Positions 1-5,660 of a stretch of DNA of 5,716 bases are shown one piece after another (within the stretch, counting starts at the first letter, position 1; every line of letters starts with the position of its first letter). The notes below the pieces were generated by a model that had not been told where the DNA came from, searched no databases, and was given only the letters and a program-made list of their open reading frames with translations. Source of the stretch: Saprospiraceae bacterium (lineage in GTDB: Bacteria; Bacteroidota; Bacteroidia; Chitinophagales; Saprospiraceae); contig JAGQXA010000019.1 of NCBI GenBank assembly GCA_020436865.1, positions 1 through 5,716 of the forward strand, read 5' to 3'. Both the position numbers and the translations under genes were made by a program.

Positions 1-1654
1 AGTAGGGCAGGTGCCCGATCCGCTCGAAGGCTCTTTTCCGAAAGGTAAAAAACTCGCCGCCCCAGATCTGGCCGTCGGTTCCGTAGCCGGTACCGTCCCA
101 GATCACGCCTAGTACCGGCTCGGCATTATCGAGCAGGTTGTGCTCTCCCAGCACGGCCGCGAAGTGGGCCTGATGATGCTGCACTTCTTCCAGACCGATC
201 CCCTCCGCAGCGGCCAGCGCCCTGCCCTTTTGTGAAGAGTAATAGGCTGGATGCAAGTCGACCAACACTCGTTGCGGACGGCTACCGAAGATCTTGAAGA
301 AATGCCCGAGCACCCGGTCGTACACCCGCTGCGTGTCATAACTATCGAGCTCGCCCAGATACTGGCTGAGGTATACGTTGCCGGCATGCGTATAGCCGAA
401 GGCGCTTTTCAGATCGGCGCCCATGGCCAGCACATTCCTGGTCGGCACGGAAAGGCCTTCCTGAATGAAGGTCGGGGCATATCCTCGCGAGCGCCGGTAG
501 AGGATCGGCAGGTCGTGAAAGAAAGTGCGCTTCACCACGCTATCGTCTTGCGGCACGGCAATGGCCCGGTCGTTTGCCAACAGGTAGTCGGCGATCCCCA
601 ATAGCTCGTCGAGCGCGCGATCGTCCTCGAAAGCGATCGGCGCATTGCTTCGATTGCCGCTGGTAGCGATCACCGGTCGGCCGAAAGCGCGCAGCAACAA
701 CTCGTACAAGGGGGCGTACGGCAACAGGGCGCCGATCTGGCGTAGGCCGGGAGCGACGGCTGAAGTAGCCAGGCCGGATGCGGGCGTAGGGAGCAAGGGC
801 AGCAATACGATGGGAGCGACGGGGCCGAGGAGCAAGGCGGCGGCAGACGGGCTCACGGAGGCATCGTCCTGCAGGCTTTTCAGATCGGGATACATGACCG
901 CAAAAGGCTTCGACGGCCGGTGTTTGCGGCGGCGCAACTCCTGCACCGCTTCGCCCTTGGTCGCATCGCACATCAGCAGGTATCCGCCGATGCCCTTGAC
1001 GGCGAGGATGGCGCCGCTTTCCAGCAAGGCGGTCAGTTGCGGGAAAAGCTTGTTCGGACCGACTTCCAGCAGCCGGCGGTCCTGGTCGCAAAGCGTCAGG
1101 GAAATGCCGCAGCTGCCACAGGAATTGGTTTGGGAAAAATATCGGCGATCGGCCGGATCCCCATACTCTCTGGCGCAGGGCGCGCACATCTCAAAGTCGG
1201 CCATGGTCGTTACGTGCCGGTCGTAGGGCAATTGGCGAACGATGGAATAACGAGGGCCGCAGAGCGTGCAGGTGATAAAGGGATAGCGATAGCGGCGATC
1301 GGCCGGATCGAGTAGTTCCCGCCGGCAATCTTCGCAGAGGGCGAAGTCGGGCGTCGGCAGTACGCTCACCTCAGCTTCGGCGTCGCTCTCCCGGATGGAA
1401 AAATCGCGATAGGCCCGCACTTCGACTTCCTCCAGCCGATGTCCGGTGATGCGGGCCAGGCGGGGCGCCTGTTGCAGAACAGCTTGATAAAAGGCTTCCG
1501 CCTTCGCCGGATCGGCATTGAACTCGATGTGTACGCCGTCGGCGGCATTGAGCACCCAGCCTGACAGGCCGAAGGCTACAGCCTGCTGATACACGAACGG
1601 GCGAAAACCCACCCCTTGTACCTGTCCGGTTATATGGATATGGAAGGTCGACAC
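1..1654 (-). CDS. hypF: Carbamoyltransferase HypF, [NiFe]-hydrogenase maturation (C-terminus cut by window edge)
   Basis: HypF uses carbamoyl phosphate and ATP to make carbamoyl-adenylate and passes the carbamoyl group to the C-terminal Cys of HypE, the source of the CN ligands of [NiFe]-hydrogenase; it is cytoplasmic. Reading the minus strand from GTG at 1654 gives 551 open residues in the HypF domain order. An acylphosphatase domain (about 1-90) has GQVQGVGFRPF with the catalytic Arg18 and Asn36. Two zinc fingers follow, each C-x2-C-x18-C-x2-C (Cys107/110/129/132 and 157/160/179/182), each containing DPADRRY. A YrdC-like domain (about 203-390) has KGIGGYLLMCDA, RKHRPSKPFA and TSGNRSNAPI. 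A Kae1-like domain begins near 406, with the HHQAH metal motif at 493-497 and DGTGYGTDGQIWGGEF at 520-535. Family members are about 750 residues, so roughly 200 are missing. GTG is chosen because the acylphosphatase strand begins at once and no ATG lies nearby in frame. The second finger reads CGSCGIS where CPxCGP is commoner. No other hyp gene is visible. Confidence 0.96.
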   Translation of the reverse strand, partial: MSTFHIHITGQVQGVGFRPFVYQQAVAFGLSGWVLNAADGVHIEFNADPAKAEAFYQAVLQQAPRLARITGHRLEEVEVRAYRDFSIRESDAEAEVSVLPTPDFALCEDCRRELLDPADRRYRYPFITCTLCGPRYSIVRQLPYDRHVTTMADFEMCAPCAREYGDPADRRYFSQTNSCGSCGISLTLCDQDRRLLEVGPNKLFPQLTALLESGAILAVKGIGGYLLMCDATKGEAVQELRRRKHRPSKPFAVMYPDLKSLQDDASVSPSAAALLLGPVAPIVLLPLLPTPASGLATSAVAPGLRQIGALLPYAPLYELLLRAFGRPVIATSGNRSNAPIAFEDDRALDELLGIADYLLANDRAIAVPQDDSVVKRTFFHDLPILYRRSRGYAPTFIQEGLSVPTRNVLAMGADLKSAFGYTHAGNVYLSQYLGELDSYDTQRVYDRVLGHFFKIFGSRPQRVLVDLHPAYYSSQKGRALAAAEGIGLEEVQHHQAHFAAVLGEHNLLDNAEPVLGVIWDGTGYGTDGQIWGGEFFTFRKRAFERIGHLPY

Positions 1655-1742
1655 GTCGGAGCAATTTCCGGAAATTTGCGCGAAGAGTGGACGGAAAACG
1701 ATATATTTAGTCCAGACAATTGCACACCCTAACACCTGAAAT
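1655..1742. promoter_or_regulatory. Divergent hypF / CotH-like intergenic region
   Basis: These 88 bases separate the two divergent start codons and must hold at least the leader, and probably the promoter, of each gene. The sequence is AT-richer than its surroundings, with TATATTTA at 1702-1709 on the plus strand and TTTG at 1675-1678. These resemble the Bacteroidota -7 (TAnnTTTG) and -33 (TTTG) boxes, but the spacing of about 23 bases is longer than usual and the last base of the -7 box does not match, so a specific promoter call is weak. No Shine-Dalgarno sequence precedes the ATG at 1743. On the minus strand GGAAAT lies 9 bases before the hypF GTG and could act as a weak ribosome contact. 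Confidence 0.5.
1663..1676. promoter_or_regulatory. Perfect 14-bp palindrome, candidate operator
   Basis: AATTTCCGGAAATT is identical to its own reverse complement. Its near edge is 8 bases upstream of the hypF GTG, and it lies about 66 bases from the CotH-like start. Even-length perfect dyads of this kind in a divergent spacer are typical of binding sites for homodimeric regulators. The sequence shows the symmetry; the regulatory role is inference, and no regulator gene is visible in the window. It also overlaps the purine stretch that could serve as hypF ribosome-binding site, so binding there, or folding of the RNA, could affect hypF expression. Confidence 0.4.
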
Positions 1743-2786
1743 ATGCCCATCCTCCTTCGTCCTGTCTTTTCGTTACTAGTCTTCGCCGGACTGTCGTGGA
1801 GCCTGACGTCCCAGACTCCGGCCCCGGAACTTCCCACCTTTTTTTCCAGCCTGTCCGAAGACGAACTGCCCAGCGTGGTGATCGAGACCGACCTGAGGCG
1901 ATTGATCGGCCGGAAGACCCAGGAGGAGTATCAGGACGCCCAGTTCAGCCTGTCGGTACGGGATAGCCTTCAATTCAGCGGCGAGATCCGCCTGAAAGCC
2001 AGAGGCAACAACCGGAAACAAGCCTGCTTCTACCCGCCGCTCAAATTGAAGTTCGACAAAAAAGACCTGCAAAAGGCCGGCCTGCAACCCAGCAACAAGA
2101 TCAAGTTGGTGGTACAATGCCGCAGTTCGGACATGAACGGGCAGTTGATCCTCAAGGAATACCTCCTGTACAAGCTCTACAACCTCCTGACCCCGTATAG
2201 CTACCGGGTGCAACTGCTGCAATTCACCTACCTTAACAACCGGAAGAAGGGAAAAAAGAACAGCGAAAGCGAGCCACAATATGGCTTTCTGATCGAACCG
2301 GAAGAAGAATGGGAGCGGCGGCACGAAGGCCGTATACTCGACCGCGAACGAGGCAAAGTGGAGTATTTCGAACCTGCCCCCTTGCTGGCCATGAGCGTAT
2401 TTCAGTACATGGCCGGCAATACCGATTGGTACATCTACAATCTGCACAACCTGCAGATGGCCAAGGTGCCGGAGTTCGACAAGCTGATCCCCCTGCCCTA
2501 CGACTTCGACTATGCCGGGTTGGTCGATTCCTACTACGCCATCCCCCACGAGTCGCTGCCGATCAAGGACGTTCGCGACCGGTATTACGTCGGCGAAACC
2601 TGCACGCCGGCGGAATTGGACGAAGTACGCGGGCTGTTCATCGAAAAGAAAGCCGAAGTCCTGGCAACCGTGGCCGGTTTTACCTACCTTGAAGAGTCGG
2701 AAAAAAAAGGTATGATCAACTACCTCGAGGATTTCTACGAGATCCTGGAAAATCCTAAACGGGCAGAGGCGATTTTCTGTAAATAG
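1743..2786 (+). CDS. Secreted CotH-like protein (atypical kinase fold, tentative)
   Basis: A 347-residue protein of unproven function. Residues 1-24 form a Sec signal peptide: Arg6, a hydrophobic core through about 18, and likely cleavage near TSQ-T, so it acts outside the cytoplasm. The mature part shows the landmarks of the CotH family in order. These are an RGN motif followed by PPLKLKF (EIRLKARGNN at 81-90, PPLKLKF at 98-104), a strand ending KIKLVVQC then an acidic helix LKEYLLYKLYNLL (137-149), a TYLN..YGFLIEPEEEW segment (162-190) matching the CotH 'vNgeY.Gly.l.E' stretch, and GNTDWYIYNLHN (225-236) followed by LPYDFDYAG (251-259). The Asp/Asn cluster and the DFD triad sit where CotH kinases have catalytic and metal-binding residues. 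CotH proteins phosphorylate secreted or coat proteins; kinase activity here is inference. No partner substrate is seen beside it. Similar proteins in Bacteroidota are, from memory, mostly annotated hypothetical. The start is supported by the signal peptide. The gene is divergent from hypF and 185 bp from the permeases. Confidence 0.65.
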   Translation: MPILLRPVFSLLVFAGLSWSLTSQTPAPELPTFFSSLSEDELPSVVIETDLRRLIGRKTQEEYQDAQFSLSVRDSLQFSGEIRLKARGNNRKQACFYPPLKLKFDKKDLQKAGLQPSNKIKLVVQCRSSDMNGQLILKEYLLYKLYNLLTPYSYRVQLLQFTYLNNRKKGKKNSESEPQYGFLIEPEEEWERRHEGRILDRERGKVEYFEPAPLLAMSVFQYMAGNTDWYIYNLHNLQMAKVPEFDKLIPLPYDFDYAGLVDSYYAIPHESLPIKDVRDRYYVGETCTPAELDEVRGLFIEKKAEVLATVAGFTYLEESEKKGMINYLEDFYEILENPKRAEAIFCK

Positions 2787-2971
2787 GTGCAACGGTTGGC
2801 TCGCCGCGGCCTCTTTTGTTGGCAGTTGGCAGATGCAGTAACAGGTACAGTTGGCAGATGCAGTAACAGGTACAGTTGGCAGATGCAGTAAACAGGTACA
2901 GTTGGCAGAGAGGCGCTTCACAGCCCCCCAAGGACCCAATAACCTAATCAACCAATAACCCAACTTCCCAC
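2787..2971. other. Repeat-bearing intergenic region before the permease pair
   Basis: No gene is seen here. After the CotH-like stop there is a short GC dyad (GCCGCGGC, 2803-2810) followed by CTCTTTTGTT. It has no room for a loop and makes a poor terminator candidate. Next comes a tandem repeat block (2823-2909), then AGAGGCG, and from about 2921 a C/A-rich leader that includes AAGGACCCAA and CTAATCAACCAA (2944-2955) and ends at the permease ATG. No Shine-Dalgarno motif or clear -33/-7 promoter could be picked out, although the 185-bp gap makes a separate promoter for the permeases likely. Confidence 0.6.
2823..2909. repeat. 25-bp tandem repeat, about 3.4 copies
   Basis: Copies lie at 2823-2847, 2848-2872 and 2873-2898, with an 11-base start of a fourth at 2899-2909. 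Every full copy starts CAGTTGGCAGATGCAGTA and ends ACAGGTA. The first two are identical, and the third has a single extra A after the GTA, making it 26 bases. The near-identity points to recent expansion by slippage or unequal exchange. A shortened relative (CAGTTGGCAG, CTG, ACAGGTA) occurs after the second permease at 5546-5565. The absence of unique spacers excludes a CRISPR array. Confidence 0.9.
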
Positions 2972-4219
2972 ATGTTCGACTACGATAAGTGGCAGGAGAT
3001 CTTCGAGACCATTCGCAAGAACAAATGGCGCACCGTGGCGACCGCCTTTGGCGTGTTCTGGGGCATTCTCATGCTCGTGCTGCTGCTGGGCGCCGGACAG
3101 GGACTGCAGAATGGCGTGATCAGCTCCATGATCCTCGACGCCACCAACTCGATCTGGTTCTTTACCGACCAGACCTCCATGCCCTACAAGGGGCATCCGC
3201 CGGGACGCTATATTTCGTTTACCGAAGAGGATCTGGAGTACATCGAGAACAATATCGAAGGGTTTGAGTTCATCGCCCCCGAGAACTGGCTCGGCGGAAC
3301 CTTCAACATCGTGTACCAAAGGCGTTCGGGCAGCTATCAGGTGCTTGGCGCCGGCAAGGATTACTTCAACATCAAGATCTATCAGGACTATACTGCCGGA
3401 CGAAAACTCAACCTGCTCGACAACATGGAGTCGCGCAAGGTATGCGTCATCGGCGATCGCGTACAAGAAGCCCTGTTCGAGCCCGGGGTTGACCCCATCG
3501 GCAAGGAGATCATCATCAAGGGGGTAGCCTTCAAAGTGGTCGGGATCTTCCACGACGACGGTTGGGGCGGCCGCTTTTCCGAACGGATCTACCTGCCTTT
3601 CAGCACCTTCCAGACCACCTTCAATCCCGACAAGAGCGTGCGGCTGTTTGCCGTGACCACCAAGCCGGGCGTCGACGGGCAGGAGCTCGAACGCAAGATC
3701 CTCGCTGCGCTCAAAGCACGCCATTTTGTCCATCCCGACGATGAGCAGGCGCTCTGGACGCACAACCAGGAGGAAAATTACAAATCGGTGATGGGCCTGT
3801 TCTTCGGCATCAAGACCTTCGTCTGGCTGGTCGGCATCGGCACTCTGCTGGCCGGTATCGTCGGCGTCAGCAACATCATGCTCATCATCGTCAAGGAGCG
3901 CACCAAGGAGATTGGCGTGCGCAAAGCGCTCGGCGCCACCCCCTACTCGATCGTCAGCATGATCGTTCAGGAGGCCATCCTGATCACCGGCGTGGCCGGT
4001 TACCTGGGCCTGCTGGCAGGAGTAGGTTTGCTCTACGGCCTCGACTCGATCATGGCCGTAGCCGGCGCCGACGTCGAGTACTTCAAGCATCCGCAAGTGA
4101 ATTTCGGCGTGGCCGGAGCCGCCGTCGTCGTGCTGGTCATCGCCGGGGCGCTGGCCGGTCTGTTCCCGGCGCTGCGCGCGTCGCGGGTACCCCCGGTGGA
4201 GGCATTGCGCACGGAGTAA
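2972..4219 (+). CDS. MacB/FtsX-family ABC transporter permease, first paralog
   Basis: A 415-residue inner-membrane permease of the MacB/FtsX (type VII) ABC transporter class, in the stand-alone form without a fused ATPase. A short cytoplasmic amphipathic start (DKWQEIFETIRKNKWR) leads into TM1 (about 21-43, TAFGVFWGILMLVLLLGAG). A large periplasmic MacB-core domain follows (about 44-280). The FtsX domain has TM2 (about 281-307), TM3 (about 327-357) and TM4 (about 377-400). The cytoplasmic coupling segment KERTKEIGVRKALGAT (308-323) between TM2 and TM3 is the family's best-conserved motif and contacts the ATPase. The tail FPALRASRVPPVEALRTE is also diagnostic. Known relatives export antibiotics, peptides or lipoproteins, or couple ATP hydrolysis to periplasmic conformational change; the substrate here cannot be told. 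The start fits the family N-terminus and aligns with the second paralog at the same residue. It lies 64 bp before that paralog, presumably in one operon. No ATPase is visible. Confidence 0.95.
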   Translation: MFDYDKWQEIFETIRKNKWRTVATAFGVFWGILMLVLLLGAGQGLQNGVISSMILDATNSIWFFTDQTSMPYKGHPPGRYISFTEEDLEYIENNIEGFEFIAPENWLGGTFNIVYQRRSGSYQVLGAGKDYFNIKIYQDYTAGRKLNLLDNMESRKVCVIGDRVQEALFEPGVDPIGKEIIIKGVAFKVVGIFHDDGWGGRFSERIYLPFSTFQTTFNPDKSVRLFAVTTKPGVDGQELERKILAALKARHFVHPDDEQALWTHNQEENYKSVMGLFFGIKTFVWLVGIGTLLAGIVGVSNIMLIIVKERTKEIGVRKALGATPYSIVSMIVQEAILITGVAGYLGLLAGVGLLYGLDSIMAVAGADVEYFKHPQVNFGVAGAAVVVLVIAGALAGLFPALRASRVPPVEALRTE

Positions 4220-4283
4220 AGCCGATTGGCAATCGGCGACGGTCAGTATCCGCCGATTGCCAATCGGCGCAACATAGAACACT
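4220..4283. other. Intercistronic spacer between the two permeases
   Basis: This 64-bp spacer is almost filled by an inverted repeat. Only CAACATAGAACACT, with no Shine-Dalgarno motif, remains between the second arm and the ATG at 4284. There is no room for an ordinary promoter apart from the repeat itself, which fits co-transcription of the two permeases with a structured spacer. Confidence 0.6.
4221..4268. repeat. Exact 18-bp inverted repeat, REP-like palindromic element
   Basis: The left arm GCCGATTGGCAATCGGCG (4221-4238) and the right arm CGCCGATTGCCAATCGGC (4251-4268) are exact reverse complements, separated by 12 bases. Each arm is itself a dyad of 8 bases around one central base (GCCGATTG-x-CAATCGGC), so the element can fold as one long stem-loop of 18 bp. 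This is the pattern of REP/BIME-type intergenic elements. No T-run follows, so it is not a standard intrinsic terminator. In mRNA it could stabilise the upstream cistron or tune the ratio of the two permeases; that is inference. Confidence 0.85.
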
Positions 4284-5531
4284 ATGATCGACATCGATAA
4301 GTGGCAGGAGATCTTCCAGAGCATCAGCAAGCATCGCTTGCGGGCCGCCCTCACCGCCTTTGGCGTGTTCTGGGGCATTTACATGCTGGTCATCCTGATG
4401 GGAGCGGGTAAAGGGCTGGAAAACGGCGCCACGCAGAACTTCGACATTTCGAAAAATGCCGTCTTCGTCTGGACGCGCCGCACGACGCTGCCGTATGCCG
4501 GGCTGCAACCCGGGCGTTTCATAGCCCTGAAGAACGACGATATGGCCGCCATCCGCGAGTCGGTGCCGGAGATCGATGTGATCGCCGCGCGCCTGCAATT
4601 GGGGGGCAACAACACCATCGAACGCGGAGACAAATCGGCCGCCTTCACCGTTTATGGCGACCTGCCCACCTATCTCGAGGTCAAACCCCTGATCATCGAT
4701 AACGGGCGTTTCATGAACGATCTCGACGTCGAGCAGAAGCGCAAGGTGGTCGTCATCGGCGAACGGGTCAAAGAGGTCATGTTCGCGCCCGATGAAGATC
4801 CGATCGGGGAGTACCTGCGGATCGGCGGGATCATGTTCAAGGTGGTCGGCACCTTCAAGACCAAAACCAAGGGCGAAGACGGCTTCGAAGACGTGCAGTC
4901 GGTCTACATGCCGATCACGACCATGCAGCAAGCCTTCAACCGGCCCGAACGGATCGGCTGGTTCGCCTTTTTGCCTCAGCCCGGCATCCCGGCCAAAGTG
5001 GTGGAAGATAAGGTTCGCCTCCTCATCGCCCAGCGCCACAAGGTCGACCCCAACGACCGCAGCGCCATCGGCTCGGCCAATGTCGAAGAGGAATACAAAC
5101 AACTGCAAACGGTCTTCGGCGGCATCCGCGGCTTCAGCTGGCTGGTGGCCATCGGCACCATTTTTGCCGGCATGATGGGCGTGGGCAACATCATGATGAT
5201 CATCGTCAAGGAACGCACCAAGGAGATCGGCATTCGCAAATCCGTGGGCGCCACGCCCGGCTCGATCATCGCCATGATCGTGCAGGAGGCGCTGGTACTC
5301 AGCGGCATCTCGGGCTACCTCGGCCTGCTGGCCGGCTGCCTGACCGTCGAGGGCATCCGGCAAGGCATGCTGCAGTTTGGGGTACAAAGCGATTTTTTCG
5401 CCAATCCTCAGATCGACTTCACCACGGCCTTCGTGGCCGTACTCGTACTCGTTCTGGCCGGCGTGCTGGCCGGACTCATCCCCGGGCTCCGCGCCGCAAG
5501 GATCAATCCGGTGGAAGCGCTGCGGACGTAA
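4284..5531 (+). CDS. MacB/FtsX-family ABC transporter permease, second paralog
   Basis: A 415-residue permease with the same length and plan as its upstream neighbour. It has an N-terminal amphipathic helix DKWQEIFQSISKHRLR and TM1 at about 21-43 (TAFGVFWGIYMLVILMGAG). A periplasmic MacB-core domain (about 44-281) follows, and TM2 at about 282-308 (GFSWLVAIGTIFAGMMGVGN). The coupling segment KERTKEIGIRKSVGAT is at 309-324, TM3 at about 328-352 and TM4 at about 381-401. The tail is GLRAARINPVEALRT. The membrane and coupling segments closely match the first paralog, while the periplasmic domains differ strongly, as expected if the two form a heterodimer with different periplasmic faces. The start is fixed by alignment with the first paralog (M-x-D-x-DKWQEIF). 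It is probably translated from the same mRNA. The ATPase is not in the window; a homodimer of each protein remains possible. Confidence 0.95.
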   Translation: MIDIDKWQEIFQSISKHRLRAALTAFGVFWGIYMLVILMGAGKGLENGATQNFDISKNAVFVWTRRTTLPYAGLQPGRFIALKNDDMAAIRESVPEIDVIAARLQLGGNNTIERGDKSAAFTVYGDLPTYLEVKPLIIDNGRFMNDLDVEQKRKVVVIGERVKEVMFAPDEDPIGEYLRIGGIMFKVVGTFKTKTKGEDGFEDVQSVYMPITTMQQAFNRPERIGWFAFLPQPGIPAKVVEDKVRLLIAQRHKVDPNDRSAIGSANVEEEYKQLQTVFGGIRGFSWLVAIGTIFAGMMGVGNIMMIIVKERTKEIGIRKSVGATPGSIIAMIVQEALVLSGISGYLGLLAGCLTVEGIRQGMLQFGVQSDFFANPQIDFTTAFVAVLVLVLAGVLAGLIPGLRAARINPVEALRT

Positions 5532-5660
5532 GCAGTTGACAGGCACAGTTGGCAGCTGACAGGTACCGGTGACAGAGGCGACAGAGCAAAGAACACCCTA
5601 AGGACCTAAGGATCGTTGGACCTAATTCCCCAATCAACCAAGGATCTAATCAACCAACTT
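5532..5660. other. Repeat-bearing intergenic region after the permease pair
   Basis: This 129-bp spacer holds no gene. It repeats the order of the region before the first permease: a CAGTTGRCAG/ACAGG block (5533-5565), then AGAGGCG (5574-5580), then an AAGGACC-containing stretch and a CA-rich leader. CCTAAGGA is present twice back to back (5597-5612), and CTAATCAACCAA (5646-5657) ends three bases before the next ATG. I see no terminator hairpin with a T-run, so transcription may continue into the next gene. No Shine-Dalgarno motif is present. Confidence 0.6.
5546..5565. repeat. Degenerate copy of the 25-bp repeat
   Basis: CAGTTGGCAG at 5546-5555 is followed by CTG and ACAGGTA (5559-5565). 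Relative to the unit repeated at 2823-2898 it lacks about five central bases. An additional half-unit, CAGTTGACAGG, lies just upstream at 5533-5543. The same motif flanking both sides of the permease pair indicates a dispersed intergenic family in this genome, not a single local expansion. Confidence 0.6.

Noticed and set aside
251..1315. Plus-strand frames of 117-193 codons inside hypF
   Set aside because: They lie opposite an intact HypF reading frame that carries all expected catalytic and zinc-binding residues.
1371..1664. Minus-strand ATG frame beginning near the hypF start
   Set aside because: It is out of frame with HypF and gives Arg-rich sequence without family features. The HypF frame starting at GTG 1654 carries the acylphosphatase motif immediately.
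2803..2820. Terminator after the CotH-like gene
   Set aside because: GCCGCGGC followed by CTCTTTTGTT has a dyad without a loop and only a short stem is otherwise possible, which is too weak to call.
2823..2909. CRISPR array
   Set aside because: The repeats are directly adjacent with no unique spacers.
1776..2963. 395-codon minus-strand frame opposite the CotH-like gene
   Set aside because: Its N-terminal part is translation of the tandem repeat (Cys/Thr/Ala-rich peptide repeats), and the rest mirrors the CotH-like gene, which has a signal peptide and family motifs.
4221..4268. Intrinsic terminator or insertion-sequence ends
   Set aside because: No T-run follows the stem, there is no transposase or target-site duplication, and only 12 bases lie between the arms.
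2948..4378. 476-codon open frame on the minus strand opposite the first permease
   Set aside because: It spans the gene, the palindromic spacer and part of the second permease. Its protein is rich in His/Asp/Gly without any recognisable domain, and it is explained by strong GC bias at third codon positions of the real gene.
4137..5546. 469-codon open frame on the minus strand opposite the second permease
   Set aside because: Same cause as the frame opposite the first permease, with similar composition because the two sense genes are paralogs. It overlaps the other antisense frame and has no family features.
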